Source of the DNA: Spirosoma endbachense
Lineage (GTDB): Bacteria; Bacteroidota; Bacteroidia; Cytophagales; Spirosomataceae
Assembly (NCBI RefSeq): GCF_010233585.1
Contig: NZ_CP045997.1
Location: 9,164,114-9,228,113 of the forward strand
Direction of reading: 5' to 3'
Length of the DNA: 64,000 nucleotides
Below, one piece after another: positions 51,357 through 61,454 of this stretch (within the stretch, counting starts at the first letter, position 1; every line of letters begins with the position of its first letter). The position numbers and the translations under genes were made by a program. The notes under the pieces are model-generated. The model was given only the letters and a program-made list of their open reading frames with translations, made no database searches and had not been told where the DNA came from.

Positions 51357-51366
51357 AAGGGCTTAA

Positions 51367-51780
51367 TCAGGCTGGCAAACCGTAATCTAAGCGACCCAAC
51401 ACATCATCGGCTAAACCAAAGCCTGTCACCGTGTCGAGTAATTGAAGAGGGGCTTGGCTAGCCAATTCCCGAATGGGTGTTCGTAGCCATTGCAAAACGG
51501 TTACTTTGCGTCCCTCAAATGTATCCAGGGCATGTATTAATAGATTCTTCAGTAAAAGCAGGCGCTCGGAGGCATCTACGCTAAAGCGTTGCTCATCCTT
51601 AAGTCGGTGTAAATTACGGGGTGTCATATTAAGAGCATAGGCCATTTCCCGATCGGTTAATCCGACTAGGGCAGCCACCTCATCAACTTGAGAGCGCAGG
51701 ACTCCCTGACGGGAAGAATTAATCACACCAAAGGGCGAAGAACGACTAGAGCTTAGAGCTTGGTGAACTGGAGTTGCCAT
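51367..51780 (-). CDS. Xre/MbcA/ParS-type antitoxin (DUF2384)
   Basis: 137 residues. VDEVAALVGLTDREMAYALNMTPRNLHRLKDEQRFSVDASERLLLLKNLLIHALDTFEGRK forms the Xre-like HTH, followed by the DUF2384 tail VLQWLRTPIRELASQAPLQLLDTVTGFGLADDVLGRLDYGLPA. This is the usual partner of RES toxins, transcribed first and 10 bp upstream of the toxin gene. It should bind the toxin and autoregulate the operon. Confidence 0.9.
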   Translation of the reverse strand: MATPVHQALSSSRSSPFGVINSSRQGVLRSQVDEVAALVGLTDREMAYALNMTPRNLHRLKDEQRFSVDASERLLLLKNLLIHALDTFEGRKVTVLQWLRTPIRELASQAPLQLLDTVTGFGLADDVLGRLDYGLPA

Positions 51781-51972
51781 GCGAAAGATGAATTAAGTCA
51801 CAAACGTAAGTGAAACAAGTCATCATAACAAGTAGTTTCCTCACCTATTGCCTAGGGTCATGCTTATGCCGTTAATAGGAACTTTCCAGATTTATTGTCA
51901 ATCATCAATTTAGCTAGCTTATAAGGCTACAGGATATTTTCTGACTTATTCCGAATCGGACGTATAACTGAA

Positions 51973-53559
51973 CTACTTTTTAGTTAATTCTCCATATGGT
52001 ATGACCCCAGCCCGTTTGGACCAGGAGGTATAGAGGGCCTCCATTTCTTTAACCCGTTTGGGCTCTTTCCCAGCCATGTCCTGTAATTCAGTTCGGTCCG
52101 TTTTCAAATTGTAGAGTTGCCATTGATTAGACGGATAGTCCGAAACGAGTTTCCAGTCCCCCTGACGGACAGCCCGATTACCTTCGTGCTCAAAAAAGAG
52201 CGCTTCATGCCCTTTCCAGGATTTTCCCCGAAACACAGGGACAAGGCTTATGCCTTCTGTAGGGGTAATATCGTTTCCTTTGTAGACTTTTGGGTAGGTT
52301 CCACCCGCCAGATCAAGACACGTCACCATTATATCTGTAATATGACCTGGTCGCGGGTCAACTTTACCTGGTTGCACAATAGATGGCCCGTACGCAATAA
52401 ACGGTGTAGCTGTGCCGCCTTCAAACTCCCAGTGTTTGTATAGCCGAAAGGGCGTGTTACTTAAATTAGCCCCTCGCATGCCATAGGCGGTAAAGGAAGA
52501 AGGATCACTGGCCGGTTTCTTGCTGCTTTCGTAAATCTGCGGCAAAAACCCATCGGTTGTAATGTTCTCATGGCTGGCTCCGTTATCCGAAAGAAACAGA
52601 ATTACCGTATTTTGGTCCTGCCCCGAAGCCTTTAATTTTTGCCGGATTCGACCGATGTTCTGATCCATTCGGTCAATCATGGCTGCATAAACGGCCATCT
52701 TGTCCTCCCAGCTCTGTTTTTGTTCTTCAGTTAATGAGTCCCAGGCTGGTATCTTGTTATCACGTGGTGAAAGCCGGGTGTCTTTAGCCAGAATGCCCAT
52801 TGTTTTCATGCGCTCAAATCGCTCTTCCCGAAGCTGATCCCAGCCTTTTCGATACGCTGTTTTATAGTTGGCAATATCTTCCGGTAAGGCATGCAATGGC
52901 CAGTGGGGAGCGGTAAAAGCCAGGTAAAGAAAAAACGGTTTGTCTTTAGGGTTTTGCTCAATGAAGTCAAGGGCATGATCCGTATACGCATTCGTTGCAT
53001 AATACCCTTTTTCGGGTGTATACTCCTGATCGTCCAGCGCGATGGTGAGCTTTTGATTCGGGCGGTACGACGAATTGTCAAAGTAACTACCCGCCCCGTC
53101 AATCAACCCAAAATAGCGATCAAAGCCTCGTTTTGTAGGCCAGTGTTCGGGCTTGGTACCCACATGCCATTTGCCCGCCATGTAAGTTTTATAGCCACTT
53201 TCCTTCAGTGCTTCAGCCAGGGTCACACAATGCTGATTCAGATAACCTTGATAAGCCGGTTGCGGGCGAGTATTCACCATATCGCCCACCCCTGCCTGGT
53301 GTTGGAACAGGCCCGTCAACAGTGACGCCCGGGTGGGACAACAACGTGACGCATTATAGAACTGCGGCATACGAAGCCCGTTTTTGGCCAGATCATCCAG
53401 GTTTGGCGTCTTAATCTCAGAGCCATAGCAGCCAATGTCAGAATAGCCCATATCGTCGGCCAGAATCAGGATGATATTGGGCTTTTTCTCTGGTAATTGT
53501 AACGTAGGAGAGCACAGCAGCGATAAGGCCAGAAACGAAATGAAGAGTTTGATTGCCAT
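51973..53559 (-). CDS. Secreted arylsulfatase (formylglycine sulfatase)
   Basis: 528 residues with signal peptide ending CSPTLQ. Family motifs: NIILILADDMGYSDIGCYGSEI (metal Asp pair), the active-site sequence CCPTRASLLTGLFQHQAG with the C-x-P-x-R formylglycine Cys, MAGKWHVG, and FLSDNGASHEN (Asp-Asn metal ligands). The CPTR type needs an anaerobic or FGE-type maturase, not in this window. Belongs to the S1 sulfatases of marine or soil Bacteroidota. First of two sulfatases next to the SusCD pair. Confidence 0.95.
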   Translation of the reverse strand: MAIKLFISFLALSLLCSPTLQLPEKKPNIILILADDMGYSDIGCYGSEIKTPNLDDLAKNGLRMPQFYNASRCCPTRASLLTGLFQHQAGVGDMVNTRPQPAYQGYLNQHCVTLAEALKESGYKTYMAGKWHVGTKPEHWPTKRGFDRYFGLIDGAGSYFDNSSYRPNQKLTIALDDQEYTPEKGYYATNAYTDHALDFIEQNPKDKPFFLYLAFTAPHWPLHALPEDIANYKTAYRKGWDQLREERFERMKTMGILAKDTRLSPRDNKIPAWDSLTEEQKQSWEDKMAVYAAMIDRMDQNIGRIRQKLKASGQDQNTVILFLSDNGASHENITTDGFLPQIYESSKKPASDPSSFTAYGMRGANLSNTPFRLYKHWEFEGGTATPFIAYGPSIVQPGKVDPRPGHITDIMVTCLDLAGGTYPKVYKGNDITPTEGISLVPVFRGKSWKGHEALFFEHEGNRAVRQGDWKLVSDYPSNQWQLYNLKTDRTELQDMAGKEPKRVKEMEALYTSWSKRAGVIPYGELTKK

Positions 53560-53612
53560 TTTGGTGAGGGAATATAAGGGCTTTTAAAATGGGGGCACTT
53601 TATAACCTGTGC

Positions 53613-55100
53613 TTAGTTGAACAGGCCGGTATTGCCCTTGTCCCAAATCGGGCTCAGATGCTTGACAAGATCCGGGTGTTCACCAGCAACGTTGTGATTT
53701 TCATTCGGGTCGTTCTGGTGATCATATAGTTCAACGGTTGGTTCCTGAGTACGAAAGTATTTGGTCAGCCGGTAGCGATCCGTGCGGAGGGTAATGCCCT
53801 GTTTAAAATAACTATAGGCCACATTATCCCAATGCGTCAATTTCCCCTTTTTTAGCAGGCTGCCAAAACTTTTGCCATCCAGTGCTGTTGGTGCTTTCAC
53901 GTTACATAACTCCATAAGCGTCGGGTAAATATCAACGGAACTAACGACTTCTTTTCGTACCAACCCGTTTTTCATTGCTGGCGTTTTTACCATCAGGACG
54001 CTCCGGACGGCCTGATCGAAGATGGTGTGTTTGCCCCAAACCCGGTAATCGCCCAGGTGCCAGCCGTGATCGCTCCAAACGATCACGATCGTGTTTTTAT
54101 CCATACCCGACTGCGCTAAAGCATCCAGTACCTTACCCACCTGCGCATCTGTATAACTCACGCCGGCGTAATAGGCATGGCGCAATTTGCGCGCATAAGC
54201 ATCCGAAACCGGCTTTTCCAGGCTAGCCTGCTCATCGCCCTGCTTGTATCCGTTGAATTCAGCACTTTCGTGCAGACTGGCCGCGCTAACCTTTTCGGGA
54301 ACAGCTGGGGAGGGCGTTAGGGGAATTTTAGTTTCGTCGTACAAATCCCAGTATTTCCTGGGCGCATTGAAGGGTAAATGAGGCTTGAAGAAACCTACGC
54401 TCAGGAAAAATGGTTGCTTCCTGGCCGACAGTTCTTTCAGTTTGGCTACGGCTATTTTGGCCGATAATCCGTCTGGATAACCCTCGTCATCGACTTCCGC
54501 GCTTTCATACGGCTTCACCTGGGCTTTCCGGCTTTGGCGGTTGGAGCCGTCGGCATAAGCAAAAAACGCGTTCCAGCCTGTTTTCCATTTGCCAGGATCA
54601 AACAACATTTCATCCCAGCTATGGGGCAATTCCAGTACGTTGCTTTTCGGCTCCTCGTACTTATAGACGTATCCATCGGCGGAGTGGCTGATTTTACCGA
54701 TTCCGACGGTGTAATAGCCGTTCCGGCGCAGATTATCGATGAACGTTTCCGGTACCTCGGCACGGGGTTTTCCGGCGATTTCCTTTTCAATCGCTTCGTT
54801 TGTCAGCTCCACGGTGTTGCGCGGTAAACGCCCGGTGAGCAGACTATACCGAGAAGCCCCGCAAGTAGGCTGGGTCACGTATTGATGCATAAACAGGGCT
54901 GACTGCTTCGCCAATCGATCAAGATTCGGAGAATGGATAATCGGATTACCGTAGCACGCTAAATCAGGCCGCAGGTCATCAATGCAAATAAAAAGCACGT
55001 TTGGGCGCTGGGCGGGTTGATGCTGCCTCGCTCCTATAAACAATACACTGACAACCAATGTCGTAACAACTACACTTCCGATAAATAGCCTGGAGTTCAT
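53613..55100 (-). CDS. Secreted sulfatase, iduronate-2-sulfatase-like
   Basis: 495 residues with an N-terminal signal anchor or signal peptide (residues ~7-24). Motifs: VLFICIDDLRPDLACYGNPI (metal ligands), PTCGASRYSLLTGRLP with the C-x-A-x-R formylglycine site, IGKISH, WSDHGWHLGDYRVWGKH. The GWHLGE-like and WGKHT motifs match iduronate-2-sulfatase-type S1 enzymes acting on sulfated glycosaminoglycan-like chains. 53 bp separate it from the arylsulfatase and 59 bp from the SusD gene. Confidence 0.93.
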   Translation of the reverse strand: MNSRLFIGSVVVTTLVVSVLFIGARQHQPAQRPNVLFICIDDLRPDLACYGNPIIHSPNLDRLAKQSALFMHQYVTQPTCGASRYSLLTGRLPRNTVELTNEAIEKEIAGKPRAEVPETFIDNLRRNGYYTVGIGKISHSADGYVYKYEEPKSNVLELPHSWDEMLFDPGKWKTGWNAFFAYADGSNRQSRKAQVKPYESAEVDDEGYPDGLSAKIAVAKLKELSARKQPFFLSVGFFKPHLPFNAPRKYWDLYDETKIPLTPSPAVPEKVSAASLHESAEFNGYKQGDEQASLEKPVSDAYARKLRHAYYAGVSYTDAQVGKVLDALAQSGMDKNTIVIVWSDHGWHLGDYRVWGKHTIFDQAVRSVLMVKTPAMKNGLVRKEVVSSVDIYPTLMELCNVKAPTALDGKSFGSLLKKGKLTHWDNVAYSYFKQGITLRTDRYRLTKYFRTQEPTVELYDHQNDPNENHNVAGEHPDLVKHLSPIWDKGNTGLFN

Positions 55101-55159
55101 AAGGACATAAGTGTTGTAACTACCCGAAAGTGGACAATTACCGGGTAGTTTGGGACTTC

Positions 55160-56803
55160 TTAGTAACCCGGATTTTGGGAAAACTCACTCGGATTCGTTA
55201 CCCGGTCAATCTGCGTTTGCGGAATCGGGCGTACAAGATGCATTTCCTTGATGTTGGGAGCCGCATCGAGGTTGTACTGTTTCACCCGTGTCAGCAATGT
55301 TCCCGTCCGTTTTAGATCGTACCAGCGCAAGCCTTCGCCAGCCAGTTCGCGCCCCCGCTCATCCAGAATGAACTCCAGGTTGATATCAGCAGCACTTACC
55401 TGCATGTCTTTTTCCTTGCCCGAAATTGCCGCTCGCGTGCGAACCACATTAAAATACGTGGCCGATTCGGCCAGCTTATTTTGCCGCCAGGCTGCTTCTC
55501 CGGCAATGAGATACATTTCGGCCAGCCGAAGAACGATAAAGTCCCGGCGTCCTTCGACGGCATTGACGCTGATGCGTAGGGGATCGAGAAATTTCTTGAG
55601 TACTGGAAAGCGTCGACGCTGGCCTCCACCAATCTCGTTATTGGTAATCGTAGAAGCCCCTACCCATTTATCGTTAAAGTCGATGTACCAGTAGGGGGCC
55701 GTGTTTTGTACATTGTCGGGAACGGGATAGGTCACAATCTTGATGGCCGTATCGCCGGGCATAACCGTTTTGCCGTTGATTGTCCCTTTGGTATTGGCAA
55801 AAAATACGGTTTTGAAAGAACCTTCCCACCGGCTGTCTTTGGTCTGGTCGAAGAGCTTGATCAGATAATTTGTCGGCATAAATCGCTGGTAAGCCCGTCC
55901 GTTGGCCAGATCCCGTACGATGGTCGGATTTTGGGTATAGTCGATCAGAAAAAACAGGTGCGCTTGGTTACCGTCGCCGTTAGTCAGCACGTCGCTCGTG
56001 AATTGCACCGACCAGATCACTTCTGCGTTTTGATCGTTGTTGATATCCCACAGATTCGCATAGGGTTTGACAAGCTGGAAGCTGTAATTTTTGATGACGT
56101 TCGACGCCAGCGCTTCGGCTTCCGCCCAGTTGCCCCGTGTCAGTTGCACCCTCGCCAACAGGGCTTCCGATGCGGCTTTGGTAGCCCGACCATAATTGGC
56201 CGCTTTAGCCGGTAAATTCGCTATGGCAAACTGTAAATCGGGCACAATGCCCTGCTCATAGATCGTGGCAACAGGGGTTCGTTTCGCTGTGGTCTGAACC
56301 CCAACGGATTCCTGCAGGGAGAAATGGATATCGCCGAACTGTTGCACCAGATGGAAATAAAACAGAGCCCGAAGAAAACGAGCTTCACCCAGGATTCGGT
56401 TTTTTTCGGCATCGCTCAATCCGGCCACCGCCGGAGCGCGGTTAATGACGGCGTTCGCCTGGTTAATGCCTACGTAGAAGTTATTCCAGACGGAGGTAAC
56501 GAACGTATCGGTGCCTAAAAAGTTAGTCGAGTAATCATTTACCGCCGGGTGATTGGTCACGCCCCCAAAACCATTGGTATACATATCGGTTCCGGGAACA
56601 GTTAAAAAGCTGGCATCCTCCTGCCCATAAAACACGCGTAAACGGCTATATGTGGCATTCAGGGCGTCACTGATTCCTTTTGGTGTAGCATAATAACTAT
56701 CGGCGGCAGCCAGCCCCACCGGATTCTCTTCCAGAATATCCTGACACGAAAACAGGCTGATGAGTAAGAGGGCCGTTGATAAAAAGGTATTTATTTTTTT
56801 CAT
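55160..56803 (-). CDS. SusD/RagB-family nutrient-binding lipoprotein
   Basis: 547 residues. Signal peptide with lipobox LLISLFSCQDILEENP. Typical SusD: LEENPVGLAAADSYYATPKGISDALNATYSRLR, then tetratricopeptide-like helices (ILGEARFLRALFYFHLVQQFGDIHF), the EVIWSVQF segment, and the C-terminal FILDERGRELAGEGLRWYDLKRTGTL signature. It caps the SusC channel and binds the glycan on the cell surface. Starts 8 bp after the SusC stop. Confidence 0.96.
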   Translation of the reverse strand: MKKINTFLSTALLLISLFSCQDILEENPVGLAAADSYYATPKGISDALNATYSRLRVFYGQEDASFLTVPGTDMYTNGFGGVTNHPAVNDYSTNFLGTDTFVTSVWNNFYVGINQANAVINRAPAVAGLSDAEKNRILGEARFLRALFYFHLVQQFGDIHFSLQESVGVQTTAKRTPVATIYEQGIVPDLQFAIANLPAKAANYGRATKAASEALLARVQLTRGNWAEAEALASNVIKNYSFQLVKPYANLWDINNDQNAEVIWSVQFTSDVLTNGDGNQAHLFFLIDYTQNPTIVRDLANGRAYQRFMPTNYLIKLFDQTKDSRWEGSFKTVFFANTKGTINGKTVMPGDTAIKIVTYPVPDNVQNTAPYWYIDFNDKWVGASTITNNEIGGGQRRRFPVLKKFLDPLRISVNAVEGRRDFIVLRLAEMYLIAGEAAWRQNKLAESATYFNVVRTRAAISGKEKDMQVSAADINLEFILDERGRELAGEGLRWYDLKRTGTLLTRVKQYNLDAAPNIKEMHLVRPIPQTQIDRVTNPSEFSQNPGY

Positions 56804-56811
56804 GGCTGGGC

Positions 56812-59800
56812 TTAAAATTTGAGATTCATACCGAATACGTAGACTGCGGATGTCATGGGCGTAGCCCCACCAACGATACCGGAGCTGGACTCTGGATCGA
56901 CCAGTTTATAAGGCGAGAAAATTAGGGCGTTGTCGGCAGTGCCGTATAGACGCAGGCTTGAAACGCCAACCTTAGCCAGCAGGCTCTTCGGCAGGGTATA
57001 ACCCAGCGTGATGTTTCGGATTTTGACAAACGAACCGTTGAAGTAGCTAACCGCGTCGGCATACAAGGGCGCCGAGGAGGTATAGGGTATTGGAATGCTA
57101 TTGCTCGGATTGGTTGGAGTCCAGTAATCGAAATTAATATTGTTGTAGCGCCCCTGCCACTGGTTTCCGCCCAGGTTATGAAAACCACTCTGAAGCATCT
57201 GGCCCTGCCGGGCATACACCAGAAAGGAAAAGTCAATTCCCTTATAACTAAACCGGTTGGTAAGTCCACCGCTCCACTTTGGTACGGTCGAACCCAGTAC
57301 AGTGCGGTCGTCGGCATTGATAACGCCATCGGGCTGCTTCGTCAAATTTCCTTTCGGATCACGCCCGTTGACGTCGGCAATCTTGATATCGCCTGGCCGC
57401 TGGCCAGCGGCTTTGGCCGCATCAACTTCTCCCGTTTGCCAGATGCCCAGTTGCTTGTAACTATAAAAAACGCTGACCGGCTTGCCAATGAACCACTTGT
57501 TTCCTACATCGTCCGTCTGTCCGTTGAATAATTCGGTAATTTCTTCCTTATTCGAAAAGAAATTCAGACTGGCATCCCATTTAAACCCTTTCGATGTGTT
57601 CAGAATGGATCCGTTAAGCGTGAGTTCTATGCCCCGGTTTTGGGTCGCACCAATGTTTTGCAGGATGGACGTGTAGCCAGAGGTTATTGGAATCAACCGA
57701 TTGAGTAGCAGGTCGCTGGTTCGGGTATCGTAGAGTTCCAGCGATCCGCTGATTCGATCATTCAGGAATCCAAAATCTAAACCAATATTGAGCGTTTTGG
57801 AGATTTCCCAGCGCAAATCCGGATTGGGAATGACACTCAGGCTATACCCATAAGCGGCCTCGGTGCCGTACGCATAAATCGACCGCGTCAATCCACCCAG
57901 CGTTTGATACGGATCGATCGACGTATTGCCGACAGCCCCGTAACCAGCGCGGATTTTTAGAAATGATAACACTGGATTAGCCTTCATGAAAGCTTCGTCA
58001 GAAATAACCCAACCAGCGGATATCGATGGAAAAAACGCCCATTTTCGACCGGGGGAGAGTCGCGAAGAGCCGTCGGCACGCCCGGTTAACGTAAGCAAAT
58101 AGCGGCTGTTAAAACCATAGTTGATGCGACCCATGTAGGATAATAATCCCCACTGCGTCAGCGAACTACCGATACCTGTAATCACGCCCGAACTGCCCAG
58201 GTTGTAAAAGGAAGCCGTTTCGATGGGGATATTTTGCCCACTGGCCATGGACGATTCGAAGCGATTCTTCTGGGTGCTGAACAATCCCACCACATTTAAG
58301 CCATGATGCCCGAATTTCCGGTCAAATGTTAGGAGGTTTTCAAGCGTGTAGGCAAAGTTTTGCTGGTTATTGACGCTGGCGGAGTTCACGCTTCCGGTCA
58401 ACGTGCCCGTGTACGTTCCGGCCCGAAAGGTGCTGAGATCAGGGCCATAGTTGAGCCGATAGGTAAAGCCATCTGCAATTTTGTACTCCCCAAACATCGT
58501 AGCAAAGACACGGTATTTTTTGCGCTCATCGGTGTATTGATTGGGCTGGTAATCCATGAGCGGGTTCGCCTGTAACCCTTCTCTGGGATTCGGGTAGGGC
58601 ACTACGTTCCCGGCCGCATCGTAAGGCGTAATCAGGGGTGAGTAGCCCAGTGCATAGGTATAAGGCCGGTTCACCATGACATTTTGCAGATCGGTCGACA
58701 CTGTCGCGCTGACACCTACTTTCAGCCGTTCCGTTACGTTCATATTGATATTCGCCCGGAATGAATATCGGCGATAATCGCTTTTCTGGAGAACGCCTTT
58801 TTCGTCGAAAAACGAGCCAGACAGATAGTAGGTTGTATTTTTTGCCCCTCCGCTGGCCGCGATCTGATGACTTTGCTGAACGCCATCACGCAGCACCAGA
58901 TCCAGCCAATTGGTTGAAACGCCGTTCTTTAAATTCTCGGCTTCAACCGGACTCATAATCGTAGCATCCTGACTGGCATCTTCAGCCGATAGCCCCCGCG
59001 ACACCCGAACGTATCGCGCAAATTCGGTTCCGTTCATGGACAGAAAATTCTTTCTGGCTTTCTTAATGCCGTAATAGCCATCATAGCTAATGACTGCCTT
59101 CCCTTCCTTTCCTTTCTTCGTCGTAATCAGAATGACGCCATTGGCCCCGCGTGAACCATAAATGGCAACGGCGCTGGCATCTTTCAGCACCTCCATCGAT
59201 TCAATATCATTGGGATTGAAATCGCTGATACTCACGTCGGTTGGAATGCCATCAATCACATACAGGGGGTTATTGCTGGCATTGATTGACCGGTTCCCCC
59301 GAATGCGGATCACCGGACTGGAGCCGGGATTACCATCCGCGCGGACAATATCCACTCCTGCCAGGCGACCCTGCGCATTGGATAGTACATTAGAGGCTGG
59401 TGTCTCGGCAATATCCTTGCTGGATATGGACGAAATGGCCCCGGTCAGATCACGTTTCTTTTGGGTACCATAACCCACCACCACCACTTCATTCAGTGAT
59501 TTTTCATCAGTACTCATCGCTATTCGAAGGGTAGTTTGGCTGCCCACCGAAATTTCCTGCGTCTGGTAACCAACAAAACTGAACACCAGTACCGTTGGGC
59601 CGTCGGGTACGTTGGTCAACCGGAATTGGCCATTACCATCAGAGGTGGTTCCTCGTTGGCTCCCTTTTATAACCACTGAAACACCAGGCAACGCTCCGCC
59701 TTTTTCATCTAAAACGGTACCGGAAACATCATGATCAATAGGCGTATTCAATAGCGTTCTTTCTGAGGAGGCCGGTTTGGGGCTGATAGGAGGAGTAGTG

Positions 59801-60165
59801 GAAGGCAACCGATTTAGAATGATCTGTTTTCCCGACACTTCATAGCCTAGGTTCATCGGCTTAAGCATCTCTTCCAATACCATTCCCAGCTTTTCCTGCT
59901 GAACATTCAGAGAGATTTTTCGCTCCGCCTGGATCAGGCTCGTGCTATACAGGAATTTTACGTTCGTCTGCTCTTCAATAACCGCCAAAATCGTTTTCAT
60001 GTTCTGATTTTGCAGGTGAAGCGTAATCCGGGTATCCAGAATGGTTTGCGCTCGAATGCCCGTAGCCAGCGCCATACTGGTCACTAAAAACGAAATAGCC
60101 AGCGGCAGACAACTTATTCGCACAATCGTTTGCCAATAAGCCAGGTTTGGAAACGTTTTTCTCAT
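56812..60165 (-). CDS. SusC/RagA-family TonB-dependent transporter with STN domain
   Basis: 1117 residues from the Met at 60165 (MRKTFPNLAYWQTIVRISCLPLAISFLVTSMALATGIRAQT, a long signal peptide); the frame is open to 60219. Order: secretin/TonB STN domain (~45-100, TNVKFLYSTSLIQAERKISLNV), CarboxypepD_reg (~145-235), TonB box and plug (VVVVGYGTQKKRDLTGAIS...), 22-strand barrel ending AVYVFGMNLKF. The STN domain shows that it signals through FecR to the ECF sigma factor encoded upstream, so the locus is probably self-inducing by its glycan. Confidence 0.96.
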   Translation of the reverse strand: MRKTFPNLAYWQTIVRISCLPLAISFLVTSMALATGIRAQTILDTRITLHLQNQNMKTILAVIEEQTNVKFLYSTSLIQAERKISLNVQQEKLGMVLEEMLKPMNLGYEVSGKQIILNRLPSTTPPISPKPASSERTLLNTPIDHDVSGTVLDEKGGALPGVSVVIKGSQRGTTSDGNGQFRLTNVPDGPTVLVFSFVGYQTQEISVGSQTTLRIAMSTDEKSLNEVVVVGYGTQKKRDLTGAISSISSKDIAETPASNVLSNAQGRLAGVDIVRADGNPGSSPVIRIRGNRSINASNNPLYVIDGIPTDVSISDFNPNDIESMEVLKDASAVAIYGSRGANGVILITTKKGKEGKAVISYDGYYGIKKARKNFLSMNGTEFARYVRVSRGLSAEDASQDATIMSPVEAENLKNGVSTNWLDLVLRDGVQQSHQIAASGGAKNTTYYLSGSFFDEKGVLQKSDYRRYSFRANINMNVTERLKVGVSATVSTDLQNVMVNRPYTYALGYSPLITPYDAAGNVVPYPNPREGLQANPLMDYQPNQYTDERKKYRVFATMFGEYKIADGFTYRLNYGPDLSTFRAGTYTGTLTGSVNSASVNNQQNFAYTLENLLTFDRKFGHHGLNVVGLFSTQKNRFESSMASGQNIPIETASFYNLGSSGVITGIGSSLTQWGLLSYMGRINYGFNSRYLLTLTGRADGSSRLSPGRKWAFFPSISAGWVISDEAFMKANPVLSFLKIRAGYGAVGNTSIDPYQTLGGLTRSIYAYGTEAAYGYSLSVIPNPDLRWEISKTLNIGLDFGFLNDRISGSLELYDTRTSDLLLNRLIPITSGYTSILQNIGATQNRGIELTLNGSILNTSKGFKWDASLNFFSNKEEITELFNGQTDDVGNKWFIGKPVSVFYSYKQLGIWQTGEVDAAKAAGQRPGDIKIADVNGRDPKGNLTKQPDGVINADDRTVLGSTVPKWSGGLTNRFSYKGIDFSFLVYARQGQMLQSGFHNLGGNQWQGRYNNINFDYWTPTNPSNSIPIPYTSSAPLYADAVSYFNGSFVKIRNITLGYTLPKSLLAKVGVSSLRLYGTADNALIFSPYKLVDPESSSGIVGGATPMTSAVYVFGMNLKF

Positions 60166-60323
60166 GTATGTAAAGGTTTTTATTTGATAAAAAAAGACAT
60201 AAAAATTCCTTTCCGTCATATAACGGATATATGTATACGTAACAAAAAAAGAATTGAAACACTAGCTTAGTGGCTCATAACAAATGGGTTCAACGAGTTG
60301 GGTTTGGGGCTACATAAACTTAT

Positions 60324-61391
60324 TTATTGACAACCTTTGGCTGATATAACAATCTGCGCATCAACCACTTCATATTGACCTTCGATGCCCTTGCAGAGCA
60401 ATCTAAGTTTCTCATACAGCGGCTCCTCCGCCAGCGATGCCGTTACCAGGCAGTTGCCCAGTAACTCTTCATCGTAAATAATGTCAATTCCGTAGGCCTG
60501 CTCCAAAGCCACGAAAATGCGTGTTACAGGTTCATCTTTAAATTCAAATCGCTGAAGGTGAACAGGAAGGGGTGCAGAAACCAACGATTTCTTCATTCGC
60601 ACATCGCTGCGCGAGAACGTTATTTGCTGATTAGGCGTCAGCACAACCCCTTCCAGTTCCCGATTGGCTTTCATCTCATTGGCTCGGCTATCGTTTCGTG
60701 CAAAGACCGATACTTTCCCCGTTTTTACCTGAACCACAACCTGCTTACTGGCGTCGGTGGCTTTAATCCAGAAGCTTGTGCCCAGCACTTTAGTCACCAA
60801 CTCATCGGCATAAACAAAGAACGGTTTATCTGGATTTTTGGTTACCTCGAAGAACGCTTCCCCCGACAAATAGACCTCTCGTTTGACCTGACGATCCAAG
60901 TCTTTGGCGTAACTGATCCGACTATTGGGTTTCAGCAAAACAGTACTTTTATCCGGTAAACGAACCAGCAAGGGTACAGTAGATAGATTATTATTTTCCT
61001 GTAATGTAGCAGATGCCTGATCAATGAGTTGCTCATATTGGGTGGGCATCTGATTCTGCTTATATAACCAGAGGCCAAGACAAAGCAGCACCGAAGCAGC
61101 TGCCAGCCAGGGCCAGCCAAAGCGAGATTGAACAAATGAGACAGTTTGTATCCGCTCCTGCACCTGGTTGAATATCCGCTCCACCTGACGGTCGTCTGGA
61201 TAGTTCGCTATGACTTCCTGTTCAATCGACAATAAAATGGTTCGTGCATCATCAATTATAGGCAGCATTTCAGGGTGCTCTTCCTGAAAACATTCCCAAA
61301 ACGTATTGTTCTCCGGCGTCGGCTGATAGACCCATTGGGTAAAGGAATCATCTTTTAGAAAGTTCTCTAACTTATAATCAGCATAGCCCAT
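60324..61391 (-). CDS. FecR-family anti-sigma factor
   Basis: 355 residues. Cytosolic N-terminal part (~1-85), one transmembrane helix near residues 87-105 (WLAAASVLLCLGLWLY), periplasmic FecR domain (TVLLKPNSRISYAKDLDRQVKREVYLSGEAFFEVTKNPDKPFFVYADELVTKVLGTSFWI) and a DUF4974 end (FEFKDEPVTRIFVALEQAYGIDIIYDEELLGNC). Passes the SusC STN signal to the sigma factor. 63 bp after the sigma gene and ~160 bp before SusC. Confidence 0.95.
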   Translation of the reverse strand: MGYADYKLENFLKDDSFTQWVYQPTPENNTFWECFQEEHPEMLPIIDDARTILLSIEQEVIANYPDDRQVERIFNQVQERIQTVSFVQSRFGWPWLAAASVLLCLGLWLYKQNQMPTQYEQLIDQASATLQENNNLSTVPLLVRLPDKSTVLLKPNSRISYAKDLDRQVKREVYLSGEAFFEVTKNPDKPFFVYADELVTKVLGTSFWIKATDASKQVVVQVKTGKVSVFARNDSRANEMKANRELEGVVLTPNQQITFSRSDVRMKKSLVSAPLPVHLQRFEFKDEPVTRIFVALEQAYGIDIIYDEELLGNCLVTASLAEEPLYEKLRLLCKGIEGQYEVVDAQIVISAKGCQ

Positions 61392-61454
61392 GCTACTTTT
61401 TGGCTAATAAATAAAACGATTCCTATATTAGGAAAGAGGAGATAAAGAGTGGAT

